Assembly (NCBI RefSeq): GCF_032121415.1 | Contig: NZ_CP135079.1 | Span: 2,852,001 to 2,916,000, forward strand | DNA from: Streptomyces parvus | GTDB taxonomy: Bacteria > Actinomycetota > Actinomycetes > Streptomycetales > Streptomycetaceae | DNA length: 64,000 bases | Direction: 5' to 3' | In this document: positions 16,680 through 24,224 of the stretch, piece after piece | Layout: each line of letters opens with the position of its first letter | How positions within the stretch are numbered: the stretch's first letter is position 1 | Notes under the pieces: model-generated | The model's database searches: none | What the model was told of the DNA's origin: nothing | What the model saw: the letters and a program-made list of their open reading frames with translations, nothing else | Program-made: the position numbers and the translations under genes

Positions 16680-17608
16680 TTGTCGTCGCCTCCGAACTTG
16701 CTCAGGCGCAGATAGACGATCGAGCAGAAGAGGAGGATCACGAAGGCGACGGTGGTGAGCGCGGAGGCGTAGCCGAAGTCGTGCCCCTCGATGCCGGTGT
16801 TGGCGACGTAGAGCGGCAGTGTGGTGGTCTCGCCGGCCGGGCCGCCGCCGGTGAGGGTGTAGAGCAGGTCGACGTTGTTGAACTCCCAGACCCCGCGCAG
16901 CAGGGTGGCGAGGATGATCGCGTCGCGCAGGTGCGGCAGGGTGATGTGGAAGAACTGCCGGAGCCTGCCCGCGCCGTCGACCGACGCCGCCTCGTACAGC
17001 TCCTTGGAGACGGACTGGAGGTCGGCGAGGATGAGGATGGCGAAGAAAGGCACGCCGCGCCAGAGTTCGGTGACCGTGGCCGCCCAGAAGACGGTTCCGG
17101 TGTCCGAGAGCACCGAGGTGCCGTACTCCCCGATCCCGGCGTCTGCGAGGTAGCGGCTGAAGCCCGTCGAGGAGTTGTAGAGCAGAATCCAGATGGTGCT
17201 GGTCAGCACACCGGAGACGGCCCAGGGCGAGAAGACCATGGCCCGGGAGATGCCCCGGCCGATGAAGGTCTGGTTGACGATCAGGGCCAGCGCGAGGCCG
17301 AGCACGAGCTGCAGGGAGACCTGGGTGAAGACCCACTGGGCGCTGAAGGCGAGCGTCGACCGGAACTGGTCGTCCTCGGTGAAGATCCGCCGGAAGTTGT
17401 CGAGCCCGGCGAACCCGTTCCGCCACGGCTTGGTGACGTTGTAGTTCTGCAGGCTGTAGTAGAAGACGCTGAGCACCGGGTAGGCGATGAAGCCCAGCAT
17501 CAGCAGGCCCGCGGGCGCGATCAGCAGATAGGGCAGGCGGCGGGGTGTCGCCGTGCCGCGCCGGGGCGCCTTGGGCGGCGGGGTGGCCACGGCGGCGGGT
17601 TGGGCCAT
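16676..17608 (-). CDS. Carbohydrate ABC importer permease (MalF/UgpA type)
   Basis: 310 residues, with six membrane helices starting at YLLIAPAGLLMLGFIAYPVL. The EAA motif appears as LYEAASVDGAGRLRQFFHITLPHL. This is the first gene of the importer unit, with a candidate LacI-type operator core 68 bp upstream of its ATG (17608). An ATG rather than the in-frame upstream frame opening is chosen because the upstream residues (SSASSAYRDRRR) are not membrane-protein-like and overlap the operator region. Confidence 0.92.
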   Translation of the reverse strand: MAQPAAVATPPPKAPRRGTATPRRLPYLLIAPAGLLMLGFIAYPVLSVFYYSLQNYNVTKPWRNGFAGLDNFRRIFTEDDQFRSTLAFSAQWVFTQVSLQLVLGLALALIVNQTFIGRGISRAMVFSPWAVSGVLTSTIWILLYNSSTGFSRYLADAGIGEYGTSVLSDTGTVFWAATVTELWRGVPFFAILILADLQSVSKELYEAASVDGAGRLRQFFHITLPHLRDAIILATLLRGVWEFNNVDLLYTLTGGGPAGETTTLPLYVANTGIEGHDFGYASALTTVAFVILLFCSIVYLRLSKFGGDDK

Positions 17609-17675
17609 GACACGTCTCCGATCTCGGTACGCGCTCGATGCGCTGGATGTACGGCTTGCTGCCACGGACGGCAGC

Positions 17676-17685
17676 AAGCGCTTTC
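17676..17685. promoter_or_regulatory. LacI-type operator core before the importer operon
   Basis: AAGCGCTTTC (GAAAGCGCTT on the coding strand) repeats the core of the perfect palindrome at 6633-6648. It lies 68-77 bp upstream of the permease ATG. The outer arms are less symmetric here (GAAAGCGCTTGC). Confidence 0.55.
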
Positions 17686-17739
17686 ACATGGCCGCTGGGT
17701 GACCTGGGCGCCCGTCGCGCGGAGCCCCCGCCGCCCTGC

Positions 17740-19482
17740 TCACCCCGCGTACGGGTCGGGCACTTCTCCTTGCCGGGCCAGGAACGCGAAGTCGCATCCG
17801 GTGTCGGCCTGGGTGATCTGGTCCTGGTAGAGAGCGCCGTAGCCGCGCCCGTAGCGTGCGGGCGGCCGGCTCCAGGCGGCCCGGCGGCGCTCCAGCTCGT
17901 CTTCGTCGACCCCGAGGTGCAACAGGCGGGCCTCGACGTCCAGGGTGATGAGGTCCCCGGTGCGGACCAGGGCGAGGGGCCCGCCGACGAACGACTCGGG
18001 CGCGATGTGCAGGACGCACGCCCCGTAACTGGTGCCGCTCATCCGGGCGTCGGAGATGCGCACCATGTCCCGGACACCCTGCTTCAGCAGGTAGTCCGGG
18101 ATCGGCAGCATGCCGTACTCCGGCATGCCGGGGCCGCCCTGGGGTCCGGCGTTGCGCAGCACCAGGACATGGTCCGAAGTGAGCGCCAGCGCCGGGTCGT
18201 TGATGGTGCGTTGCAGCTCCCGGTAGTCGTCGAAGACGACGGCGGGCCCGGTGTGGCGCAGCAGGCGCGGCTCGGCGGCGATGTGCTTGATGACCGCACC
18301 ATCAGGGCAGAGGTTGCCGCGCAGGACGGCCACCCCGCCCTCGTCGGCCAGTGGTTCGGCGCGTTCGCGGATGACGGCGCTGTTGTGGACGGTCGCGCCG
18401 CTGAGCTGTTCGCGCAGGGTGGCGTGCGCGACGGTGGGCCGCTCCAGGTGCAGCAGGTCGGTGATCCGGCTCAGGAAGCCGGGCAGCCCGCCCGCGAAAT
18501 GGAAGTCCTCCATCAAGTACCGTCCGCCGGGGCGGAGATCGGCGAGGACGGGCACCGTGCGGGCGATCCGGTCGAAGTCGTCCAGGGTGAGCTTCACCCC
18601 GGACCGGCCCGCCATGGCGATCAGGTGGATCACGGCGTTGGTGGAGCCGCCGAGCGCGAGGACGGTGGTGACGGCGTCCGCGTAGGCGTCGGCGGTGAGG
18701 ATGTGCGACAGCTTCGTCCGCTGCCGTACGAGTTCGACGATCCGCAGTCCGGAACCGGCGGCCATCCGCTCGTGCCCCGAGTCGACGGCCGGGACGGAGG
18801 AGGCGCCGGGCAGGGTCACGCCCAGCGCCTCGGCGGCGGCCGTCAGCGTGGAGGCGGTGCCCATCGTCATGCAGTGGCCGGCGGAGCGGGCGAGGCCGTT
18901 CTCCAGCTCCGCCATCTCGCAGTCGCCGATGAGTCCGGCCCGCCGGTCGTCCCAGTACTTCCACATGTCCGTGCCGGAGCCGAGGACCTCGTTGCGCCAG
19001 TGGCCCGGCAGCATCGGCCCGGCCGGCACGAAGACGGTCGGCAGGTCCGCGGACGCCGCGCCCATCAGCAGCGCGGGCGTCGTCTTGTCGCAGCCGCCCA
19101 GCAGCACGGCCCCGTCGACGGGGTACGAGCGGAGCAGTTCCTCGGCCTCCATGGCGAGCAGGTTGCGGTAGAGCATGGGGGTCGGCTTCTGGAAGGTCTC
19201 CGAGAGGGTGGAGACCGGGAACTCCAGCGGGAACCCGCCCGCCTGCCAGACGCCCCGCTTCACCGCCTGCGCGCGATCACGCAGGTGGGAGTGGCAGGGG
19301 TTGATGTCGGACCAGGTGTTGAGGACCGCGATCACGGGCTTGCCGAGGTGCTCCTCGGGGAGGTAGCCGAGCTGCCGGGTGCGCGCCCGGTGGCTGAAGG
19401 AGCGCAGCCCGTCGGTGCCGTACCACTGGTGGCTGCGCAGCTCCTCGGGCGCTACGGGGGCTGGTCGGCGGTCGTCCGTCAC
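17740..19482 (-). CDS. IlvD/Edd-family sugar-acid dehydratase
   Basis: 580 residues, the usual length for the family. Three cysteines expected to hold the Fe-S cluster are visible: DINPCHSH, GGCDKTTPA and AGHCMTMGTAST. Sequence features fit the pentonate/hexonate dehydratase branch (L-arabinonate, xylonate or galactonate) rather than housekeeping dihydroxyacid dehydratase, and the catabolic neighbourhood supports this. It would convert an aldonate to a 2-keto-3-deoxy acid, which the DapA-family enzyme encoded just upstream can use. The GTG start overlaps that gene's TGA (GTGA). Confidence 0.88.
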   Translation of the reverse strand: MTDDRRPAPVAPEELRSHQWYGTDGLRSFSHRARTRQLGYLPEEHLGKPVIAVLNTWSDINPCHSHLRDRAQAVKRGVWQAGGFPLEFPVSTLSETFQKPTPMLYRNLLAMEAEELLRSYPVDGAVLLGGCDKTTPALLMGAASADLPTVFVPAGPMLPGHWRNEVLGSGTDMWKYWDDRRAGLIGDCEMAELENGLARSAGHCMTMGTASTLTAAAEALGVTLPGASSVPAVDSGHERMAAGSGLRIVELVRQRTKLSHILTADAYADAVTTVLALGGSTNAVIHLIAMAGRSGVKLTLDDFDRIARTVPVLADLRPGGRYLMEDFHFAGGLPGFLSRITDLLHLERPTVAHATLREQLSGATVHNSAVIRERAEPLADEGGVAVLRGNLCPDGAVIKHIAAEPRLLRHTGPAVVFDDYRELQRTINDPALALTSDHVLVLRNAGPQGGPGMPEYGMLPIPDYLLKQGVRDMVRISDARMSGTSYGACVLHIAPESFVGGPLALVRTGDLITLDVEARLLHLGVDEDELERRRAAWSRPPARYGRGYGALYQDQITQADTGCDFAFLARQGEVPDPYAG

Positions 19483-20381
19483 AGCGCCCACGCGGCTATC
19501 TGCTCGGCGACCTCGGCGCGCCGCTCCTCGGGCAGGACCCGGCTGGGGGCACGTACCTCGCGGCCGCAGAGCCCGAGCACGGCGAGGGCCTCCTTGATGA
19601 CCGTGACGTTGTTGGCGGACTGCTCCTCGGCGCGGAGCTCCTCGAACCGGCGGATGCGCTCCCACACCTTCATGGCCGCCACGTAGTCCCCGGCGCGCAG
19701 CGCTTCCAGCATGTCGAGGGAGACGGCTGGGGCGACGTTGACGAGACCGGAGGTGAAGCCGGTGGCGCCGGTGGCGAAGTAGGAGGGGGCGTACAGCTCC
19801 GCGAGGCCGGCGACCCAGACGAACCGCTCCAGACCGGCGTCGCGGGCGAAGGCCCCGAAGTGCGCCGCGTCGGGCACCGCGTACTTCACGCCGATGACGT
19901 TGGGGCAGCTGTCGGCGAGCGCGGCGAGCCGGTCGCCGGCGAGCAGCGGGTTGCGGATGTACGGGACGACCCCGAGGTCCGGGACGGACTCGGCGATCGC
20001 CCGGTGGTAGTCGACCCAGCCCTCCTGGGCGACATAGGGGTGCGCGGGCTGGTGGACCATCACCATCGCCGCGCCGGCCTCTGCGGCGTGCCGGGCGGCG
20101 GCCACGGCGGTCGGTACGTCGTGACCGACGCCCGCCAGGACGGTGGCGCGTCCGGCGGCCTCCTCGACGGTCAGCTCGGCGACCAGGCGCCGCTCGTCGG
20201 GGGTGAGCGCGTAGAACTCCCCGGTGTTGCCGTTCGGGGTGAGGATGCGGACACCTCCGTCGAGCAGCCTGCGCGTCAGGGCGCGGTGGTTCGCGATGTC
20301 GATGCCGCCGTCCTCGGCGAACGGGGTCACCGGGATCGCCACGACGTCTGCGAGGGCCGCCTTCAGCGGAGAGAAGTCCAT
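19479..20381 (-). CDS. DapA-family aldolase/dehydratase for a keto-deoxy sugar acid
   Basis: 300 residues of TIM-barrel class I aldolase fold. The substrate-carboxylate loop is NGNTGEFYAL, the Tyr region is VVPYIRNP, and the Schiff-base Lys is in IGVKYAV. Housekeeping DHDPS lacks the NNVTVIKEALAVLG tail seen here, which resembles catabolic 5-keto-4-deoxyglucarate or 2-keto-3-deoxypentonate dehydratases. The exact substrate is not settled. The ATG at 20381 has AAAGG upstream; a GTG at 20438 overlapping the regulator's TGA would add 19 residues. It forms an operon with the GntR regulator and the IlvD-type dehydratase. Confidence 0.85.
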   Translation of the reverse strand: MDFSPLKAALADVVAIPVTPFAEDGGIDIANHRALTRRLLDGGVRILTPNGNTGEFYALTPDERRLVAELTVEEAAGRATVLAGVGHDVPTAVAAARHAAEAGAAMVMVHQPAHPYVAQEGWVDYHRAIAESVPDLGVVPYIRNPLLAGDRLAALADSCPNVIGVKYAVPDAAHFGAFARDAGLERFVWVAGLAELYAPSYFATGATGFTSGLVNVAPAVSLDMLEALRAGDYVAAMKVWERIRRFEELRAEEQSANNVTVIKEALAVLGLCGREVRAPSRVLPEERRAEVAEQIAAWAL

Positions 20382-20434
20382 GCGGACCGGCCTTTCGTCG
20401 GGTTGCTGGTGGTCATGCGGTTCCAGCGGACGGT

Positions 20435-21091
20435 TCACGTGGCGCCGCCCCCGTCTTCGTCGTCGGGGAAGGCACGGCGTACGAACGACGCGATGTGGTG
20501 GTGCAGAGCCTCGGCGGCCGCCTCCGCGTCGTCGGCGACGGCGAGCCGCAGGATCTCCCGGTGCTCGGCCGCCTCGCGCTCCCAGGAGGGGACGGCCGAC
20601 CAGGCCACCGTCGAGACGAGGGCCGCCTGATCGCGGACCTCGTCGAGCATCCGGGCGAGCAGGGGGTTGCCGCAGGGCAGGTACAGGGCGCGGTGGAAAT
20701 CCCGGTTGGCCAGCGACCTGTCGGCCGTGTCGAGCGCCGAGTCCGCCCTCTCCAGAGCCTCTTGAGCCGCTTCCAGGGACGCCTTGCGGTTGACGGACCG
20801 GCGCAGCGCCTCCGGTTCCAGCAGGAGGCGTACGTCGTACACCTCCCGGGCCATGGTCGCGTCGACAAGCCGCACGGTGGCGCCCTTGTACTGGCTCATG
20901 ACCACGAGCCCCGTGCCCGCGAGGGTCTTGAGCGCTTCGCGGACCGGGGTCTTGGACACTCCGAACTGAGCGGCGAGTTCCGTCTCCACCAGCGCCTGTC
21001 CCGGTCTCAGCCGCGCGGTGAGGATGGCGTGCTTGATGGCCTCCAGCACGTACTGGGTCCGGGACGGGATCGGGGCAGGGGCGAAGGTCAT
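20435..21091 (-). CDS. GntR-family (FadR/FCD) transcriptional regulator
   Basis: 218 residues. An N-terminal winged helix (FGVSKTPVREALKTLAGTGLV, about residues 40-60) is followed by an all-helical FCD ligand domain with RDFHRALY and the late EHREILRLAV, whose His residues typically bind a metal and an organic-acid ligand. It heads the dapA-ilvD operon and faces uronate dehydrogenase, so it most likely senses a sugar acid and controls both directions. Palindromes at 21126-21148 are candidate operators. Confidence 0.9.
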   Translation of the reverse strand: MTFAPAPIPSRTQYVLEAIKHAILTARLRPGQALVETELAAQFGVSKTPVREALKTLAGTGLVVMSQYKGATVRLVDATMAREVYDVRLLLEPEALRRSVNRKASLEAAQEALERADSALDTADRSLANRDFHRALYLPCGNPLLARMLDEVRDQAALVSTVAWSAVPSWEREAAEHREILRLAVADDAEAAAEALHHHIASFVRRAFPDDEDGGGAT

Positions 21092-21125
21092 GGGTGACGG
21101 GCTCTCACATCTCGCGTATCGCGTC

Positions 21126-21148
21126 TCATATATGACGTACGAAGTACG
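21126..21148. promoter_or_regulatory. GntR-type operator candidates between gntR and udh
   Basis: TCATATATGA (21126-21135) is a perfect palindrome. CGTAC-GAA-GTACG (21136-21148) adjoins it directly. They stand in the divergent promoter region, 35-57 bp before the regulator ATG and about 180 bp before udh, in a locally AT-rich patch. Confidence 0.5.
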
Positions 21149-21327
21149 ACGCGATGAAGCTAGAGCCGCACGGAATGCTTCGTCAACGCTTCGGACGGAA
21201 CAACTTCCGGGGCGGACAAGGCCCTTGACGTAACCTCTCGGACTTCCTAGCTTGTCCACGCATGTGAATGCCGACCAGGGTTGCGCACAGCGCGCCTCGC
21301 GTACGCACGCCCCGAGGAGACGCCCGT

Positions 21328-22137
21328 ATGACCGCTCCGCGTACCGTCCTGCTCACCGGCGCCGCAGGCGGCCTCGGCACCCTGATGCGGGGGCTGCTGC
21401 CCGCGTACGGATACGACCTGCGCCTCTTCGACCTGGACCCGGTGGAGGGCGAGCCGGAGGCGATCACCGCCGATCTGAACGACCGCAAGGCGCTGCGCGA
21501 GGCCGTACGCGGCGTGGACGCGGTGCTCCATCTGGCGGGCATCTCCCTGGAGTCCACGTTCGACAAGATCCTCCGCGCCAACATCCAGGGCACGCACCAC
21601 CTCTACGAGGCGGCCCGCGAGGAGGGCGTCCGGCGCATCGTGTCCGCCTCCTCCAACCACGTCATCGGCCACACCCCGCGCCCGGATCCCGGGGGCCTGC
21701 CCATCCCGGTCGACGCCCCGCACCGCCCCGACACCTTCTACGGCCTGTCCAAGTGTTTCGCGGAGGACCTGGCCCAGCTCTACTGGGACCGGCACGGCAT
21801 CGAGACCGTCTCGGTACGGATCGGAAGCTGCTTCCCGGAACCCACCTCGGTACGCATGCTGTCCCTGTGGATGAGCCCGGCCGACGGCGCCCGGCTGTTC
21901 CACGCCGCCCTCACCGCCGAGGACGTCGGCCACACCATCGTCTACGGATCCTCCGCCAACACCCGCCTGTGGTGGGACCTGGCCCCGGCCCGAGCGCTGG
22001 GCTACCGGCCGCTGGACGACTCCGAGCCGTACGCGGCCGAACTCATCGCCGACCAGGGCGAACTGGACCCGGACAACCCGGCGCACGCCCGCGTGGGCGG
22101 CCACTTCGTCACCGACCCGCCGATCTGGCCGCACTGA
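21328..22137 (+). CDS. udh: Uronate dehydrogenase
   Basis: 269 residues of an extended short-chain dehydrogenase. LLTGAAGGLGTLMR binds NAD+, the catalytic Tyr/Lys pair is in YGLSKCFAEDLA, and IVSASSNHVIGHTPR and RIGSCFPEPTSVRML match the signature blocks of characterised uronate dehydrogenases. It oxidises D-galacturonate or D-glucuronate to the aldarolactone, the first step of the oxidative uronate pathway, and so links pectin depolymerisation to central metabolism. GAGGAG precedes the ATG at 21328. It is divergent from the gntR-dapA-ilvD operon. Confidence 0.92.
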   Translation: MTAPRTVLLTGAAGGLGTLMRGLLPAYGYDLRLFDLDPVEGEPEAITADLNDRKALREAVRGVDAVLHLAGISLESTFDKILRANIQGTHHLYEAAREEGVRRIVSASSNHVIGHTPRPDPGGLPIPVDAPHRPDTFYGLSKCFAEDLAQLYWDRHGIETVSVRIGSCFPEPTSVRMLSLWMSPADGARLFHAALTAEDVGHTIVYGSSANTRLWWDLAPARALGYRPLDDSEPYAAELIADQGELDPDNPAHARVGGHFVTDPPIWPH

Positions 22138-22274
22138 GAGGTGCTTCGGCGGCCGGCACCGATGAGTTCCGGGCCCGGGGCGGGTCATGAGTGGTGGGAC
22201 GCGCCGAGCGACCGGGGCGGCCGGCTCCCGACGCGACCGTCCGGCACACCGGCCCCGACAGAGCGAGGACCACC

Positions 22275-22664
22275 ATGAATGCCTCCACCACCGAGAACGC
22301 CGACAACATCACCGGCCTGGGGGTCATCCTCGGCAGCACCGACTCCGACGCCCTGATCGCCTGGTACCGCGCCGCACTGGAGCCGCTGGGCGCCCGCTGG
22401 GCGGAGCACCTCCTGATCGTCGGCCCCGGAGCGATCATCGGCTTCGACGAGCGGGACGATGTCGCGGACAAGGCCGTCGAGCCGGGCCGGCAGATGATCA
22501 ACATCACCGTGCGGGACGTGCGGGCGGCCGAGAGGCACCTCAACACCCTCGGGGTCACGTGGGTGCGGCCGGTGGAGGAGGCCGGGGGCGGCTGGTTCTT
22601 CTCCACGGCCGTGGACCCGGTGGGCAACTACCTCCAGATTCTCCAGGGCCCCGAGACGCCGTGA
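22275..22664 (+). CDS. VOC (glyoxalase/bleomycin-resistance fold) family protein
   Basis: 129 residues with paired beta-alpha-beta-beta-beta units: GLGVILGSTDSDALIAWYRAALEP at the start and FFSTAVDPVGNYLQILQ at the end, the latter being the usual metal-ligand strand (here DPVGNYLQI). Members are metal-dependent isomerases, dioxygenases or drug-binding proteins; no specific substrate can be assigned. GCGAGGA precedes the ATG. It stands alone between udh and a pseudogene. Confidence 0.85.
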   Translation: MNASTTENADNITGLGVILGSTDSDALIAWYRAALEPLGARWAEHLLIVGPGAIIGFDERDDVADKAVEPGRQMINITVRDVRAAERHLNTLGVTWVRPVEEAGGGWFFSTAVDPVGNYLQILQGPETP

Positions 22665-22735
22665 GGTCTGCGGCAACGCCCTGAGCCCTGCGGGAACGCT
22701 CCGGTCCCCCCTCACGACCGCGACTTCGACACCAT

Positions 22736-23156
22736 CGCCCGTACGACGAGTCGGACGCCGAGCGTGACGTTCTGGAGGGCCGCATGCTCCGGCTCGCCCT
22801 GGAGGCGGTCAGGCTGGGACCCGACGTCGTGATGGACTACGGCTGCTGGTCCCGGGACGAACGGTCCGCGATCCGCCGGCCGGCGGAGGCGGAGGGTGCG
22901 CTTCCGCATGATCTGCCTGCCCGTCGACGCCGAGACCCAGCGCGCCCGGCACGCCCATCGCCGGGCGACCGCCGCCGGGGAGACGCGCACGATTTCCGAG
23001 GCCGACCACCTGCACGCGCGGGCGCAGTTCGAGGAGCCCGATTCGGCTGAACGGGAAGGCCGGACGGCCGTCGACGGTCCGCCCGCCGGGTGGAGCGACT
23101 GGCGGGAGTGGGCCGCGGACCGGTGGCCCATCGTTCGCCTGACCGCTGACCGCTGA
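22736..23156 (+). pseudogene. Degraded AAA-type ATPase/kinase
   Basis: Two frames together read as the C-terminal two-thirds of a small P-loop kinase-like protein common in Streptomyces. RPYDESDAERDVLEG and DVVMDYGCWSRDERSAIR occur in frame 2 (22736 to about 22890). After a shift near 22896, MICLPVDAETQRARHAHR and PPAGWSDWREWAADRWP follow in frame 3. The P-loop N-terminus is missing upstream, and a net two-base loss explains the shift. The sequence after the last block runs into TGACCGC tandem repeats. It is non-functional as it stands. Confidence 0.75.
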
Positions 23157-23167
23157 CCGCTGACCGC
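23140..23167. repeat. Four tandem copies of TGACCGC
   Basis: Four perfect 7-bp repeats in a row at the broken 3' end of the ATPase relic. They supply its stop codon. Replication slippage is the likely origin. Confidence 0.95.
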
Positions 23168-23229
23168 ACACAGCACCGGGGTCCGCCGGCTGGTCGACTA
23201 CGGCGGTGCGCCCGCCCCGGGTGACGGCC

Positions 23230-23976
23230 TCACATCTGGGATCGCAGCACGTCGACCTCGCAGCCCGGCGTGAACGGGTCGAAGCCGTGCTCGATCAGCC
23301 AGCGGACTGCCAGCAGGCGCCGCACCGCCCACCACGCGCGGATCGCTTCGCGATCGACGTCGCCGCCGTAGCCGGCGAGGACGTCGTCGAGGTGCTCCTC
23401 GTGTCCGAGCGTGAAGGTGGCGAGGTCGTACAGCGCATCGCCCCGGCCTGCCTCGGACCAGTCGATGATGCCCGTGACCTCGTCGCCCTCCACGAAGACG
23501 TGCGCGATCTGCAGGTCGCCGTGCGTGAACGCCGGAGCCCACGGCCTGAGCGCGGCCTCGGCGACCCGGCGGTTACGCGTGACCAGGTCGGCGGGCAGGA
23601 GCCCGTTCGCCACGAGCGACTCGCACTCGGCGTCGAGTTCCGCGGCCAGCGCGCCGATGCCCCGGCCTGCCCGCCCGGGCCGGGGCGGCGGCGGCGCGTC
23701 GTGCAGCTTCCGGACGGCGGCGCCCGCCGCGGCCCACGCCGCCGGTGACCCGGTCGAGGGCCCGCCGAGACGCCCGAGGGTCGTCCCCCGGACCGCCGCG
23801 ATCGCGAGCACGGGCGGCTTGCGCCACAGGACCTCCGGGGTCGGGACGGGCGCGCGGGCCATCGCCTCGACCTCGCCGTCGATACGCGCCTGATCGGCGT
23901 CCACCTTGAGGAACACGTCACCGACGCGCAGAGTCGCGCGCTCGGAGTGGGCGACCACGACTCGAACCTCATCCAT
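23230..23976 (-). CDS. Aminoglycoside phosphotransferase-fold kinase (APH family)
   Basis: 248 residues. The catalytic loop FTHGDLQIAHVFVEG and the Mg-binding IIDWSEAGRGDALYDLA are intact, and the N-terminal lobe contains DVFLKVD with the ATP-contacting Lys. It should phosphorylate a small hydroxylated molecule. It is not close to a known resistance enzyme by eye, and most Streptomyces paralogues have no known substrate. It is monocistronic on the minus strand. Confidence 0.85.
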   Translation of the reverse strand: MDEVRVVVAHSERATLRVGDVFLKVDADQARIDGEVEAMARAPVPTPEVLWRKPPVLAIAAVRGTTLGRLGGPSTGSPAAWAAAGAAVRKLHDAPPPPRPGRAGRGIGALAAELDAECESLVANGLLPADLVTRNRRVAEAALRPWAPAFTHGDLQIAHVFVEGDEVTGIIDWSEAGRGDALYDLATFTLGHEEHLDDVLAGYGGDVDREAIRAWWAVRRLLAVRWLIEHGFDPFTPGCEVDVLRSQM

Positions 23977-23989
23977 GGGCGACGAGTAT

Positions 23990-24017
23990 CCCGGCGACGG
24001 TCGCGGAAGTCGCCGGG
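23990..24017 (-). terminator. Hairpin after the 62-codon ORF
   Basis: Perfect 9-bp arms (CCCGGCGAC, 23990-23998, with 24009-24017) and a 10-base loop, downstream of the small minus-strand ORF. Confidence 0.5.
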
Positions 24018-24031
24018 TTCACCGCGCGCGC

Positions 24032-24220
24032 TCACGCGGCTTCGATGTACCACGCGGTCGCGAAGGGCACCCGGTACTCCTGGGCGAACCGCCACTGGTG
24101 CACCGGCACGTTCGTCCGGTGGGGCGACACCACCTGCTCCCGCGCCAACGCCCCCGGCCCCACGTCCGGCAAGGGGTGGAGCCTGAAGTTCTTCGAGTGA
24201 CGCCCCCCGGAGCGGCGCAT
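24032..24220 (-). CDS. Small protein of unknown function downstream of the MOSC gene
   Basis: 62 residues, not recognised. The ATG at 24220 lies four bases past the MOSC stop codon, and a GGAGG placed inside the last MOSC codons gives it a strong ribosome site, so it looks translationally coupled. The protein is basic at the N-terminus (MRRSGGRHSKNFRLH), lacks a membrane segment, and ends in an aromatic stretch (VPFATAWYIEAA). A terminator-like hairpin follows. Being a real gene is plausible but rests on the ribosome site and spacing alone. Confidence 0.5.
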   Translation of the reverse strand: MRRSGGRHSKNFRLHPLPDVGPGALAREQVVSPHRTNVPVHQWRFAQEYRVPFATAWYIEAA

Positions 24221-24224
24221 GCCG

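Noticed and set aside
22665..23229. Two separate small genes
   Set aside because: Their translations join into one known ATPase-like sequence across a frameshift, so a pseudogene explains them better.
23230..23976. Aminoglycoside-resistance gene
   Set aside because: Only the general kinase fold is shared; there is no antibiotic pathway or mobile context.
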